From NCBI RefSeq assembly GCF_034928825.1, contig NZ_JAYFUL010000006.1, positions 62,001 through 126,000 on the forward strand: DNA of 64,000 nucleotides, in the 5' to 3' direction. The notes under the pieces were generated by a model that was given only the letters and a program-made list of their open reading frames with translations, was not told the DNA's origin and did no database searches. A program made the position numbers and the translations under genes. Of this stretch, positions 43,671 through 52,888 are shown piece after piece. This DNA is from Arcicella aquatica. Its GTDB lineage: Bacteria; Bacteroidota; Bacteroidia; Cytophagales; Spirosomataceae. Each line of letters begins with the position of its first letter. Position 1 is the first letter of the stretch.

Positions 43671-43822
43671 TTTTATTTTTACCTTTTAGCTAAAGGCTTA
43701 GTCCTAATTGATTATTTTTGTTCAAAATTACACAAATTCAAGTGTTTTGGCGTTTAAATGACAATGACTTTACATAAAAATTTGTCAGTTTTTAATATTG
43801 TTAAATCTTGAAATTAAAAAAA

Positions 43823-44545
43823 ATGAAAAGAATATTCTTAGGCCTATCCTTAATGTTTTCAGTGAGTAGCTGTAATTCACAGAATCTTGGAAATATCCTT
43901 AAACAAGCGAATGATGTTTTAGGTAACACATCTGGCCCTTTAACCACCGCAGAGATTGGTAAAGGTTTAAAGGAAGCCTTGACTGTGGGTATCAAAAATA
44001 GTGCTGCTCAGGCTTCGGCTACAGATGGTTTTCTTGGAAACCAAGCTATTAAACTTTTGTTCCCACCAGAAGCTCAAAATGTAGAACAAAAACTTCGTCA
44101 GATTGGCTTGGGTGCTCAATGCGATAAGTTTATTACAGCCTTGAACAGAGGAGCAGAGAAAGCGGCAGAAAAAGCAGTACCCATCTTTGTGGATGCTATC
44201 ACACAAATGACGATACAAGATGCTGTCAGTATTTTGAAAGGAGATAAAGATGCTGCTACTAATTATTTAAAAAGAACATCTTCGGTAGCATTAACTAATG
44301 CATTTGCTCCTGTGATGGAAGAATCTATTAATGCGACGGGTGCGACAAAATTATACGGAGAAATTGCTACTACGTACAATAAAATTCCATTTGCTAAAAA
44401 AGTTAACCCAGATTTAAAACAATATGCAACTCAAAAAGCAATTGACGGGTTATTCCTTTTAGTTGCTCAAGAAGAACTCAAAATCAGAGAAAATCCTGCT
44501 GCTCGTGTAACGGATTTATTGAAAAAAGTCTTTGCAAATCAGTAG
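43823..44545 (+). CDS. DUF4197 lipoprotein
   Basis: A 240-residue predicted lipoprotein. I use the ATG at 43823 (MKRIFLGLSLMFSVSSCNSQ) rather than an upstream TTG; the lipidated Cys is about residue 17. The rest is the DUF4197 domain (TTAEIGKGLKEALTVGIKNS; LGNQAIKLLFPPEAQNVE), an all-helical periplasmic domain of unknown function. It is divergent from cinA and 91 bases upstream of gldC. Confidence 0.88.
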   Translation: MKRIFLGLSLMFSVSSCNSQNLGNILKQANDVLGNTSGPLTTAEIGKGLKEALTVGIKNSAAQASATDGFLGNQAIKLLFPPEAQNVEQKLRQIGLGAQCDKFITALNRGAEKAAEKAVPIFVDAITQMTIQDAVSILKGDKDAATNYLKRTSSVALTNAFAPVMEESINATGATKLYGEIATTYNKIPFAKKVNPDLKQYATQKAIDGLFLLVAQEELKIRENPAARVTDLLKKVFANQ

Positions 44546-44636
44546 TATTAGCTATCAGCGCTGAGTTATGAGCTATCAGTTTTTTGGGCTACTTATTTCA
44601 AAAAACCATAATATAAAAAAGTACTAATTATTTATA

Positions 44637-44987
44637 ATGAAACATTCTGAAATTAATTTTAAAGTACAATTAGACGACCAAAGTATCCCTGAACAAATAC
44701 AATGGTCGGCCACAGACAACCCTAATGAAGGTATTGAAGAAACAAAATCTATTTTTGTAGGTGTTTGGGACCATTACCACAAAGGAACTTTAGCGTTACC
44801 ACTTTGGACAAAAGACATGGACGTTTTAGAAATGAAACGTTTTTATATTGAAATCATCGGAAGTGTAGGCAATACTTTAGTAGATGCTACTGGTGATGAA
44901 AAAATGGCTAGTTTAATTGATAACCTTTGTAGAACACTTACTAAAAATCTGCAAGAAGAAATCAAAGCTGCTGAAAAAGGACAATAA
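44637..44987 (+). CDS. gldC: Gliding motility protein GldC
   Basis: A 116-residue soluble protein matching GldC: HSEINFKVQLDDQSIPEQIQ, WSATDN, TKSIFVGVWD, TLALPLWTKDMDVLEMKRF. GldC is associated with Bacteroidota gliding and the type IX secretion machinery, but it is not strictly essential. It has no signal peptide, as expected. It is near envelope genes but not in a gldB-gldC operon here. Confidence 0.92.
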   Translation: MKHSEINFKVQLDDQSIPEQIQWSATDNPNEGIEETKSIFVGVWDHYHKGTLALPLWTKDMDVLEMKRFYIEIIGSVGNTLVDATGDEKMASLIDNLCRTLTKNLQEEIKAAEKGQ

Positions 44988-45015
44988 TTGATTGTTAATG
45001 CGTATTAAGTTCTAA

Positions 45016-45290
45016 TCCTTTCTATTAGCGGGTGACTTAATTTCTACTGATTACTCATAAGTATATAAATAACTGATAATCAAGGTTTTTATTCCTAGTG
45101 AGGGACTTAAGTCCCTCACTAGGAATAAGAGCTTCAAGTAGTCAGGCTATGACATGAGGCGACCGACGCTTGGTTTGAAAGGCAATTTAAGCCTATTTGA
45201 ACCAATTTTATCAATAATCACATCTTCATTTCAACTCGTTAAAAGATGTTGGTAATCAATAGTACTTAAGTCACCTGCTAATAGAAAGGA
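45016..45290. repeat. MITE-like element, copy 1
   Basis: 275 bp bounded by inverted ends (CTATTAGCGGGTGACTTA left; TAAGTCACCTGCTAATAG right). Inside is a palindrome CCTAGTGAGGGACTTAAG with its inverse near 45093-45126. The interior matches the copy at 56066-56337 in reverse orientation. No coding frame. It fills most of the gldC to thioredoxin-fold gap (44988-45428). Confidence 0.75.
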
Positions 45291-45428
45291 TTTTGAGAAA
45301 AATATTATTTCGTTTTTACATCTTGTTTTATTAAAAAGCCAATAACATAAGAACTGAACAACCTTATTCTCTGAAGAGAGTGAGACGTATAATCGGGTCA
45401 AAGATTTAGCAACCATCCAATTTTAACC

Positions 45429-46457
45429 ATGAAAAAAATATTAATGCTCGCTGTTTCTATACTGCTAAGCAATTTGTCTTTTGCTCAGAAAGGAACAGCT
45501 TTTTTACAGGGAGGTAATCTTAAAACAGTTTTTGATTTAGCCAAAGCCCAAAACAAACCTGTACACTTAGAAGTATATGCACCTACTTGTCATGTTTGTA
45601 ATGCTTTCAAACCTACTTTTGAAAATGCACAAGTGGGGAATATCTTCAACCAAAACTTTGTAAATTATAAGCTTGATATTACTTCGCCAGAAGGATCTGC
45701 TTTTTTGAATAAACAAGGCATTTGGATTCCCTCTACGCCCACACTTTTGTTTTTTGATAAAGATGTAAAACTACAGCACATTACAGTTTTGGGCGAAAAT
45801 TATAATACTCCCCAAGCATTGATTGAAGCTGCTACGAAGGCAATAGACCCTAAGCAACGTACTAGTAATTATAAAACAAGTTACCGTTCTGGCAATCGTG
45901 ATGCTAATTTCTTGATTGAATATGGCTTTATGGCTAGAATTATGCGTGATACGGTGGATAATATCAATGTAATGAATAATTATGCAAAAATCATCCCGTC
46001 TGCTCAATACAGCAATAATACCAGCTTTTTATTATTGCAAAAAGTAATCATGGATGACGACAATGATATTTTTGAATACATGATTAACCATTTAGGTGAA
46101 TTCAATGCTAAATATGATAAAACCCTAGTAAAACAAACTGCTGAAAACATTATTATGTATTCTTTGTACAGTAGTCGCGGAATGCGTTATTCTGTAGCAA
46201 AAATCAATCAGGTAAGGGCTAATCTTGCTAAATTAGGAGTAGATAAAAAATCAATTAATGGACGTGTTTGGAGAGAAGAATCAACGGCCTACTTCCGTGA
46301 AGGACAAGTGCCTAAAGCCCTTGCAGTGTTAGATAGCTTAGTAGATGCCAAGACAGATAAAAAATCATATAAATTTTTAAGCGACTGGATTAAAGCCAGA
46401 AGTGCTGACAAAGCAGCGTTAGCCAAAGCAGCCCTTTGGGATGCTAAAAGCAAATGA
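45429..46457 (+). CDS. Thioredoxin-fold protein with signal peptide
   Basis: A 342-residue exported protein. Signal peptide MKKILMLAVSILLSNLSFAQ; a thioredoxin-fold domain follows with APTCHVCNAF (C54, C57) and TPTLLFFDKD (cis-Pro region). After residue about 150 there is a long helical extension of unknown role, perhaps TPR-like. It probably acts in periplasmic thiol chemistry. The CHVC active site differs from the CGPC of thioredoxin. Confidence 0.85.
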   Translation: MKKILMLAVSILLSNLSFAQKGTAFLQGGNLKTVFDLAKAQNKPVHLEVYAPTCHVCNAFKPTFENAQVGNIFNQNFVNYKLDITSPEGSAFLNKQGIWIPSTPTLLFFDKDVKLQHITVLGENYNTPQALIEAATKAIDPKQRTSNYKTSYRSGNRDANFLIEYGFMARIMRDTVDNINVMNNYAKIIPSAQYSNNTSFLLLQKVIMDDDNDIFEYMINHLGEFNAKYDKTLVKQTAENIIMYSLYSSRGMRYSVAKINQVRANLAKLGVDKKSINGRVWREESTAYFREGQVPKALAVLDSLVDAKTDKKSYKFLSDWIKARSADKAALAKAALWDAKSK

Positions 46458-46477
46458 TTTTTAGAGAAGTAAGCAAT

Positions 46478-46731
46478 AAACATGAGACATACTGAATTTT
46501 TCCTAAAATTGTGCATTTTGGAGACAATTTGAGAGGTTTTCTACTTATATTATCGTCTAGTCCTTACTTTTCTTGTCTTGAAACAAGAAAAGTAACAAAA
46601 GAAATTCAAGAATTCCTAAACTCGCTATCGCTCAAACAGTAGGAATTCGTTGCCCATCAATCATAAAAGCGGTCGGAAAACTAATTCCGACCGCTTTTTT
46701 ATGATTTTAAAATTCGGGATGACTCATATTT
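46478..46731. repeat. Compound hairpin repeat, copy 2
   Basis: Matches 30556-30800. The ends are inverted copies of each other (ATGAGACATACTGAATTTTT at left; AAAATTCGGGATGACTCAT at right). Internal hairpins: ACTTTTCTTGT/ACAAGAAAAGT, GAATTCCTA/TAGGAATTC, and AAAAGCGGTCGGAA/TTCCGACCGCTTTT (46665-46698), the last a likely bidirectional terminator for the converging genes. Confidence 0.78.
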
Positions 46732-46747
46732 ATTGGATTAATTAGTC

Positions 46748-47458
46748 TTAAAATAACTGATACGTTATCCCAAAACGTACAAATCTTGCCACACATTCAG
46801 TTGAGCCACCAACGTAGCCAGCTTTATAGCTTAAAAAACCATGAGAATAACCCGCAAAAATACCCATTTTGTTGTAAATGGCTGCCACCTGAATTCTTGG
46901 TCTAACATCTGCACTAATGGTATGTCTATCAACATCAGTTGAAAATACTCTTCCGTCAAAAGCAGTTGCTTTCCCGTTTTCATTAGCCTTTAAATTAGCT
47001 CCAATATCAAAACCACCCGTTAAATCAATGGCTACTTTATTGGTATGAAAACGATGTCCAATAGATGGAAAGATATTGATAAAGTCTGAACTTAAAATCG
47101 TTTTGCCAGTAGCTACTAGTTGATACGTGGAACTTCCCGTATAACCATTGATGGTATTGATGGTTACTTTACTTCTTAGATTTTCATAGCCAAGGTCAAG
47201 CCCTAGAATAAAATTCCTTTTTGTAATTCTCTTTAAATTCACAGAAAAGCCATAAGAAATAGCAGACTGCGTACCATAAGGATTATTGGTATAGCCACTT
47301 TGATTGGTTTCATTATAATTAATGGATGAAATCGCGTCAGAAGCTTTACCTGTGAAAGAAAAAAGACCAGAATTTAATGCAAAATGTAATTCTGTTTTCT
47401 GTGCAAAAGCACTTGTGAAAGCAATACAAGTAAAAATGGAGAGTAGATACTTTTTCAT
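46748..47458 (-). CDS. Outer-membrane beta-barrel protein
   Basis: A 236-residue protein with signal peptide MKKYLLSIFTCIAFTSAFAQ and repeated amphipathic beta strands (ELHFALNSGLFSF; FILGLDLGYENL; AIDLTGGFDIGANL) ending in a terminal aromatic strand (FVRFGITYQLF), the usual outer-membrane insertion signal. The family is of the porin-like beta-barrel class; substrate unknown. It converges on the thioredoxin-fold gene. Confidence 0.8.
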   Translation of the reverse strand: MKKYLLSIFTCIAFTSAFAQKTELHFALNSGLFSFTGKASDAISSINYNETNQSGYTNNPYGTQSAISYGFSVNLKRITKRNFILGLDLGYENLRSKVTINTINGYTGSSTYQLVATGKTILSSDFINIFPSIGHRFHTNKVAIDLTGGFDIGANLKANENGKATAFDGRVFSTDVDRHTISADVRPRIQVAAIYNKMGIFAGYSHGFLSYKAGYVGGSTECVARFVRFGITYQLF

Positions 47459-47576
47459 AAGATGGTTTAGTATTTTGAAAGATTAGAAATAGTGTAATTA
47501 ACTGCACAAAAGAAATAAAATTGGGTAACTAATCAAAGTTAAATGATTTGTTAAAAGTCGATATTTCGATTTGAGT

Positions 47577-47707
47577 AGCGATAACCCTTGCGGTTACCGT
47601 TTTAGCGTACGTGATACGAGAATATTCATTGTGCTTATCATTTTGTAGTTATTTCGGCTGGAAGCCTTTTAATAGTCATCACTCGCATGGAGATGAGCGA
47701 TTGCGTT
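47577..47707. repeat. Interspersed repeat, inverted relative of 30438-30535
   Basis: GGCTGGAAGCCTTTTAATAG, TCATCACTCGCAT and GAGCGATTGCGTTT match the 30438-30535 repeat in opposite orientation, plus a CGGTTACC segment. It lies in the 360-base gap 47459-47818, which otherwise shows no gene. Confidence 0.6.
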
Positions 47708-47818
47708 TAATACATTCTGCTATTTTTTCTTGAAAAAATCTTATGTTGGGTGATTTTTTTACTAAGTTTATCCCTAGAAACAGTCAATAGTTAGGGATAT
47801 ATAACTTTATGGAATGTA

Positions 47819-48472
47819 ATGGCAGAAAATTATACTTTTAAAGATAAGTCTAAACGGGAATTATTAAGATTTCTGGAGGCTTATCAGAAGGCAATAGATG
47901 AAAGTGTCATTTGCTCTGTTACTGATACCAAGGGGATAATTATATATGTAAATAAGAAATTTTGTGAGGTAAGTAAATACACTGAGGAGGAATTGATTGG
48001 ACAAAATCACAGAATTTTGAATGCGGGGTATCATTCTACTACATTTTTTAAAGAAATGTGGATGACTATTTCTGGGGGTGAAATGTGGCGGAATGAGGTG
48101 AAAAGTGTTGCGAAAGATGGTTCTTATTTTTGGCAAGATAGTATCATTCTTCCCGTATTTGATGAAAACCATGTTATCATTCAATACTTTTCAATAAGGA
48201 TACCAATAGATGAGCGGAAAAAAGCAGAGGAGGAAAAAGAACAGCGTATTAAAGATTTAGAAGAAATACTTTTTAAGATTTCGCACGAGGTACGCCATCC
48301 TGTTACGCTAATGTTGGGTATTTGTAATATGTTTGACGAACCGATGCTTACACAAGAGGAAATAGGTTCTTTTATCAATGCCCTTAAACATGCTGCCGAA
48401 AAATTAGATGTTTATACCAGAGAAATAACGGAGGTTGTAAGCAAGCTGAGAGATAAGGAAGACGAGCTTTAG
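47819..48472 (+). CDS. PAS protein with DHp-like helix but no kinase ATPase domain
   Basis: A 217-residue soluble protein. Residues about 22-125 form a PAS domain (ICSVTDTKGIIIYVNKKFCE; GQNHRILNAGYHS; VKSVAKDGSYFWQDS). A linker helix leads to a dimerisation/phospho-acceptor-like segment ILFKISHEVRHPVTLMLGI, with H156 in the H-box position. The protein then ends after one more helix pair and has no HATPase domain. It may be a phosphotransfer partner, a dominant regulator or an inactive relic. The stop lies just before a repeat. Confidence 0.82.
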   Translation: MAENYTFKDKSKRELLRFLEAYQKAIDESVICSVTDTKGIIIYVNKKFCEVSKYTEEELIGQNHRILNAGYHSTTFFKEMWMTISGGEMWRNEVKSVAKDGSYFWQDSIILPVFDENHVIIQYFSIRIPIDERKKAEEEKEQRIKDLEEILFKISHEVRHPVTLMLGICNMFDEPMLTQEEIGSFINALKHAAEKLDVYTREITEVVSKLRDKEDEL

Positions 48473-48473
48473 G

Positions 48474-48619
48474 GTTTATGAGTTTAAAGTTTTTGAGTTT
48501 AATATTTGTTGCACAAAGACGTAAAATAACTAATTTCTATTAGGGTGCGACTTAAGTCGCACCCTAATAGAAATATTTGAACAATCGTTTTTATAGCTGC
48601 AAGCTTTTAACTCATAAAC
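48474..48619. repeat. Nested palindromes between convergent genes
   Basis: Outer inverted repeat GTTTATGAGTTTAAAG (48474-48489) and CTTTTAACTCATAAAC (48604-48619), one mismatch. Inside is a perfect 42-bp palindrome (48533-48574) of ATTTCTATTAGGGTGC plus GACTTAAGTC core. The PAS and GH2 genes converge here. Confidence 0.8.
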
Positions 48620-48625
48620 TATTTA

Positions 48626-51274
48626 TTATTGAATATTGAAATACTTCAAGGAATAATTCCAACCTTCAATAGTTACTTGTGGTTTTGTTTGTAAAGGAAC
48701 ATTGTCAATAATAATGGTTTTTTCTGCTCCTGGGGCAATAGAAACGTAGTTGTCGTTATAGAATACTGGTAAAATACGTTCTTTGGTTCTTTCATCTACT
48801 ATAGAAACTCTGTTAAAGAAAGCAACAGGATTATTCGCAGGATTACTCATGGTTACCTGTACTTTGCCCGTTCCGATACTCTTTATAGCTACTTTTAGAT
48901 TTTCTACCGATTTTATTTTTTGTAAACCCGAATACACCCCCTTGATGTTAGGATACCAGTACATATTATCGCTTACAATTTGTTTGTTTTCATCCAATAA
49001 TTGTAGTGATAAAAATGAACCATCTTCCGCACCAATTTCTTCTAAAACCTTTTTCACAGAAAGAATTTTCTTGACAGAACTTGCTTCAATATAAGTAAAC
49101 ACCTGAGTGATTTCTTTTACTTTGCCATTGATGTCGTATGCTTTAGCCACCAACATCAAATTTCTGCGAGGTTTAAAGTCATTATTTACCATCATTAACA
49201 TACCATCTACAGGGTTTGCCATAATGTGAACTAACTCGCTACCACTTTTTAAGCCATACAAACAAGCATTAGGGTCTAGGTAATAATCATACATTTGCCC
49301 ACGCATGGCTGTCCACGGATTTTGTGTTTTCCAGATAATCACGCCTGTGTACCATTCCCAAATGTGTGAAGAAAAACCTTCAATTAAACCACGGTATTGG
49401 TCATAATTGACTAACTGAGCTTTCAAACCAAAATCTTTGATGTCTTTTGGCTTTCCGTAAGGGTCTATAAACTGATTGTAGCCTACGCCCGTATAAGTAT
49501 GGTAAGTCCAGACAGAATCAGGCTTTTGATTACTATCATGATAAGGAACATTCAGGTTTTCTTTTGGAATAAAGCGTTTTAACGATTCATAATCACCTGT
49601 ACCTACTGACCCAACTTCTGAATTAAAAGGGAAAGTGCGTTGATTCCAGAATACATCCAATGGTTGAATACCATAAGGACCATCGCCATTTCCCCCCAAT
49701 GAATTAAACGACATTTCGTCAGAGTTTGAATAATCAATAAACCAACGAGTACCGTCTAATTTTGGTAATATTTCATCTCTAAGAGGTACTAAAATATCTT
49801 CGGGAGGGGTAATTTCGTTACCTCCGCACCAGATGGCTAAAGAAGGGTGATTTCTTACCATTTTAATCATATCAGCTGCCGATGATAAAAATAGCTGATG
49901 ATTATCGGGGTAGTTTCTTCTTGTCCATTGGTCTTCTTTTTTCATAGGGTCAACCCAACGACCATTACAATCGCCCGACATCCAAAAATCTTGGAATACT
50001 AATAATCCATAGCGGTCGCAAGCTTCATAAAATTCTGGACGTTCTACTAAGGCTCCGCCCCAAATACGAATAAGGTTCAGGTTCATATCACGGTGAAAAC
50101 GGATTTCAGCATCGTATCGCTCGTCCGAGAAACGCAACATGGCATCCGAAATAATCCAGTTACCACCTTTGATAAATACTTTTTGTCCATTGACATAAAT
50201 CTGGCGACTTGCTGTTAAGGCATTCCAATCTGTCTGAATTTCACGTACTCCAACTTTTACAGGCTCTTGGTCTGAAACTTGTCCGTTTACGATAAATTCA
50301 AATTTTGTATCATACAATTCTTGTTTACCATAACCCGCTGGCCACCATAAACGAGGATTCTTTAAACTATAATTATCAAGGTTAACCGTAGTGGTACTGT
50401 TAGGAGCAAGGCTTACTTTTTTTGAAATCTTGTTTCCATCAATGGTATAAACTAAGGTGCCTTCAACTTTCAGAGACGAAGTATTTTCTAAATCAGCAGA
50501 AGCTTTTATGATAGCAGGTTTTTGTGGGGCATCGGGTAATCTTTTTTCGGGAACAAGCGTAATTACGTGTGGATCTTTCAGGTTTACTTTCCCACTTTTT
50601 TCGATATATACTTTGTCCCAAATACCAGTGTTTCTATCACGAATCGGACGAATCCAGTCCCATCCTGCCGTATATTGTAATGAAACGTTTTTGGCAATTG
50701 TCCCATCACCACCTTGTCCGCCATTGGCATTACCAACGGTGTAAGGGGGATATACAATGACGGCTAATCGGTTGTTGCCATCTTTAGCCAAAAGCTTAGT
50801 AATATTAAAAGATTGACGAAGAAACATTCCTTCAAACACTTTCTCGTTTACTTTTTTACCATTCAAAAAAACATCACAGGCATAATTGATACCTCTAAAC
50901 TTCAACCAAACTTCAGAACCATTGGTTGGCGAAATTTCTTTAAAGTCTTTGGCAAACCAATAAGTATAAAAGTCTCTGCCAGTATTATAAATGTCTGGTA
51001 TTTTCTCATTGTTCAATCCATAAAAAGGATCAGGAATTTCTTTGTTTGCCAACATACTCGTTAGCACCGTTCCCGGAACAACGGCAGGTTTCCAACCCGA
51101 AAGCAAAAAATGAGGAGATGAAATCACCTCCCCATTTTCTTTCACACTTTTGATGGGTGCACATTTCCAAGCACCGTTAAGCTCATATTGATTTTGAGCC
51201 TGTAAGTGATTAGCCAGTAGCAACATCAAAAACACATGAATTTGTTTCAACATTAATTTTAAAAAATTGGACAT
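48626..51274 (-). CDS. Glycoside hydrolase family 2 (exo-beta-glucosaminidase/mannosidase-like)
   Basis: An exported GH2 enzyme of about 882 residues. A frame opens earlier at 51427, but the first signal-peptide-like start is the ATG at 51274 (MSNFLKLMLK) or 51253 (MLKQIHVFLMLLLANHLQAQ); I use 51274. Domains: N-terminal jelly roll (LNGAWKCAP; VFLNGKKVNEKVFEGM), Ig-like, TIM barrel, then C-terminal beta domains. Acid/base is E487 in CGGNEI and nucleophile E553 in FNSEVG. Spacing and W-rich barrel resemble exo-beta-D-glucosaminidases, but a mannosidase is possible. It acts in the periplasm. Confidence 0.85.
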   Translation of the reverse strand: MSNFLKLMLKQIHVFLMLLLANHLQAQNQYELNGAWKCAPIKSVKENGEVISSPHFLLSGWKPAVVPGTVLTSMLANKEIPDPFYGLNNEKIPDIYNTGRDFYTYWFAKDFKEISPTNGSEVWLKFRGINYACDVFLNGKKVNEKVFEGMFLRQSFNITKLLAKDGNNRLAVIVYPPYTVGNANGGQGGDGTIAKNVSLQYTAGWDWIRPIRDRNTGIWDKVYIEKSGKVNLKDPHVITLVPEKRLPDAPQKPAIIKASADLENTSSLKVEGTLVYTIDGNKISKKVSLAPNSTTTVNLDNYSLKNPRLWWPAGYGKQELYDTKFEFIVNGQVSDQEPVKVGVREIQTDWNALTASRQIYVNGQKVFIKGGNWIISDAMLRFSDERYDAEIRFHRDMNLNLIRIWGGALVERPEFYEACDRYGLLVFQDFWMSGDCNGRWVDPMKKEDQWTRRNYPDNHQLFLSSAADMIKMVRNHPSLAIWCGGNEITPPEDILVPLRDEILPKLDGTRWFIDYSNSDEMSFNSLGGNGDGPYGIQPLDVFWNQRTFPFNSEVGSVGTGDYESLKRFIPKENLNVPYHDSNQKPDSVWTYHTYTGVGYNQFIDPYGKPKDIKDFGLKAQLVNYDQYRGLIEGFSSHIWEWYTGVIIWKTQNPWTAMRGQMYDYYLDPNACLYGLKSGSELVHIMANPVDGMLMMVNNDFKPRRNLMLVAKAYDINGKVKEITQVFTYIEASSVKKILSVKKVLEEIGAEDGSFLSLQLLDENKQIVSDNMYWYPNIKGVYSGLQKIKSVENLKVAIKSIGTGKVQVTMSNPANNPVAFFNRVSIVDERTKERILPVFYNDNYVSIAPGAEKTIIIDNVPLQTKPQVTIEGWNYSLKYFNIQ

Positions 51275-51561
51275 AGTAGGGATTAAAATTATTAATATTT
51301 TTAGAAGTACACAGTAGGTTGGTATAAACCAACAAGCCAATCCCTCCAAAGAAAGATTGGCTAAATTTAACACATAATTTCTGTGATAATTATACTTATT
51401 TGTAAGTTTTAAGTTAAAAATGAGCAATTACACTTAAATAAAAAAGTGAAATCGGAAATATATGTCATTTTTTAATTTAACATATACAAGCTTTGTGAGT
51501 ACTAGATTCCTAAAATGGTATTAAATAGCCTTTCAGAAAATTGTATATTTTGATGAAAATA

Positions 51562-52524
51562 TTATTTCTTTCTACTAGAGCCCATCAAAGTTGTAAACTT
51601 TATATATGCAGTTGTATTACTTCGTTCAGAATTATTAATGTTACTACCATTTAATATTCCAAAATCAAGAAAACTTTTTTTATAGAATATCTTTGCACCC
51701 AAAAATATTACTGCCGATACGGTAGTATTATCAGTAGTTGTGTAGTTACCATTACCGTAATAGTAAAAATTGGTCTCTTTTTTGGTAAAAAGAATAGATT
51801 CAGCAATAAGTGCTACTCTTTTAGTGAGTCTATGCATGCCGCTCAATTGTGCAAAGTTTTTATGATCTCCATTCCCCACAAAAGTTGAAGAGAAGCCCAT
51901 TGTTAAATTGCTGTTGGGGTTCCCATAGGTAGCAAATGCTGAACCCATTTGCACAGTATTGGTTGTACCACTGCCTGCTCCTAAATAAAAAGAAGCTCCT
52001 ATATTTAATTTTCTGCCAATTGGTTGAGTAAACTTTCCACCAACAGCACAGCCGAAGAATACACCAAAAAATGGAATTGGTAAAATAACTGGACTGACCG
52101 AAACAGAAAATTTATTGCTAAGCCCAAAGGCAAAATCATTGATTAAAAAAATGGAATTAGTATAACGATTTTCGCCCTTTGCTAAATTATAAGCACTGGA
52201 GCTGATAAAATAGGACGTAGGTTTAATTGAAAAATCATCAAATTTGTCACTTGTCTCATTTGCTTCATCTAATAGAGTAATTGACAAAACGTTTTCAATG
52301 TTTACTTGTAAAACACCTAGATTGTCAGTGTTAATAGTATGGATAAATAAAGTAGAACTTAAAATTTTTCCTTTGAGAATGGTTCCATCTTTTAAACTGA
52401 TTTGTACACGGGGTATCATCACTGAATCGGCTGGTGGGATGCTTTGTACTTGTGAAAAAGTTGTTGAGGAAAAAACAATAATCAAAAAAATGCAGAGGTA
52501 AATTAAGGTGTTTAAGCTTTTCAT
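51562..52524 (-). CDS. Hypothetical exported protein, possible outer-membrane barrel
   Basis: A 320-residue protein with signal peptide (LIYLCIFLIIVFSSTTFSQ). Residues about 35-95 look like a small beta domain (VQISLKDGTILKGKILSS). After residue about 110 many short beta strands with Gly and aromatic residues follow (FSVSVSPVILPIPFFGVF; GKFTQPIGRKLNIGASFYLG), consistent with an outer-membrane beta barrel. No named family recognised. Confidence 0.65.
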   Translation of the reverse strand: MKSLNTLIYLCIFLIIVFSSTTFSQVQSIPPADSVMIPRVQISLKDGTILKGKILSSTLFIHTINTDNLGVLQVNIENVLSITLLDEANETSDKFDDFSIKPTSYFISSSAYNLAKGENRYTNSIFLINDFAFGLSNKFSVSVSPVILPIPFFGVFFGCAVGGKFTQPIGRKLNIGASFYLGAGSGTTNTVQMGSAFATYGNPNSNLTMGFSSTFVGNGDHKNFAQLSGMHRLTKRVALIAESILFTKKETNFYYYGNGNYTTTDNTTVSAVIFLGAKIFYKKSFLDFGILNGSNINNSERSNTTAYIKFTTLMGSSRKK

Positions 52525-52755
52525 GTTATATACTTTAGAAGAGGTGATTATTTATGCTTTAGCTAGGCAAATGTAGGAGAATTTAGAAATTATACCTAAT
52601 ATCACTAGGTATAAATGGGCATAATTGTTAATTACTTTGTTAAGCAATTAATGATGAAATTTTTAGTTTTAATTCGTTTGTAAATCTGTTTAACGTCATT
52701 CAGCGAATTAATTTTATTCCTTCTCAGAAATCAATTATTTTCCTGTTTTAGTATT

Positions 52756-52839
52756 GAAGCTGTTTAAACTTTCAGTTTCTGAGGTGAAAGTATTCTAAAA
52801 GACTTAGTTTAATCCGAAAGGGAAAGTTTAAACAGCTTC
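52756..52839. repeat. Palindrome-ended interspersed repeat, copy 2
   Basis: 84 bp with perfect 18-bp inverted ends GAAGCTGTTTAAACTTTC (52756-52773) and GAAAGTTTAAACAGCTTC (52822-52839). Interior matches 20801-20904 minus about 20 bases. It ends 49 bases before the PIG-L start, so it may influence that gene's leader. The rest of 52525-52755 shows no gene. Confidence 0.8.
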
Positions 52840-52888
52840 ATTGTTAATGTTTTCAGTTAATTTCACGCAGAACTATAAAATTTCTCAA

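Noticed and set aside
45231..45416. A 61-codon frame overlapping the MITE-like element
   Set aside because: It reads through the element's inverted end and has no homology I recognise.
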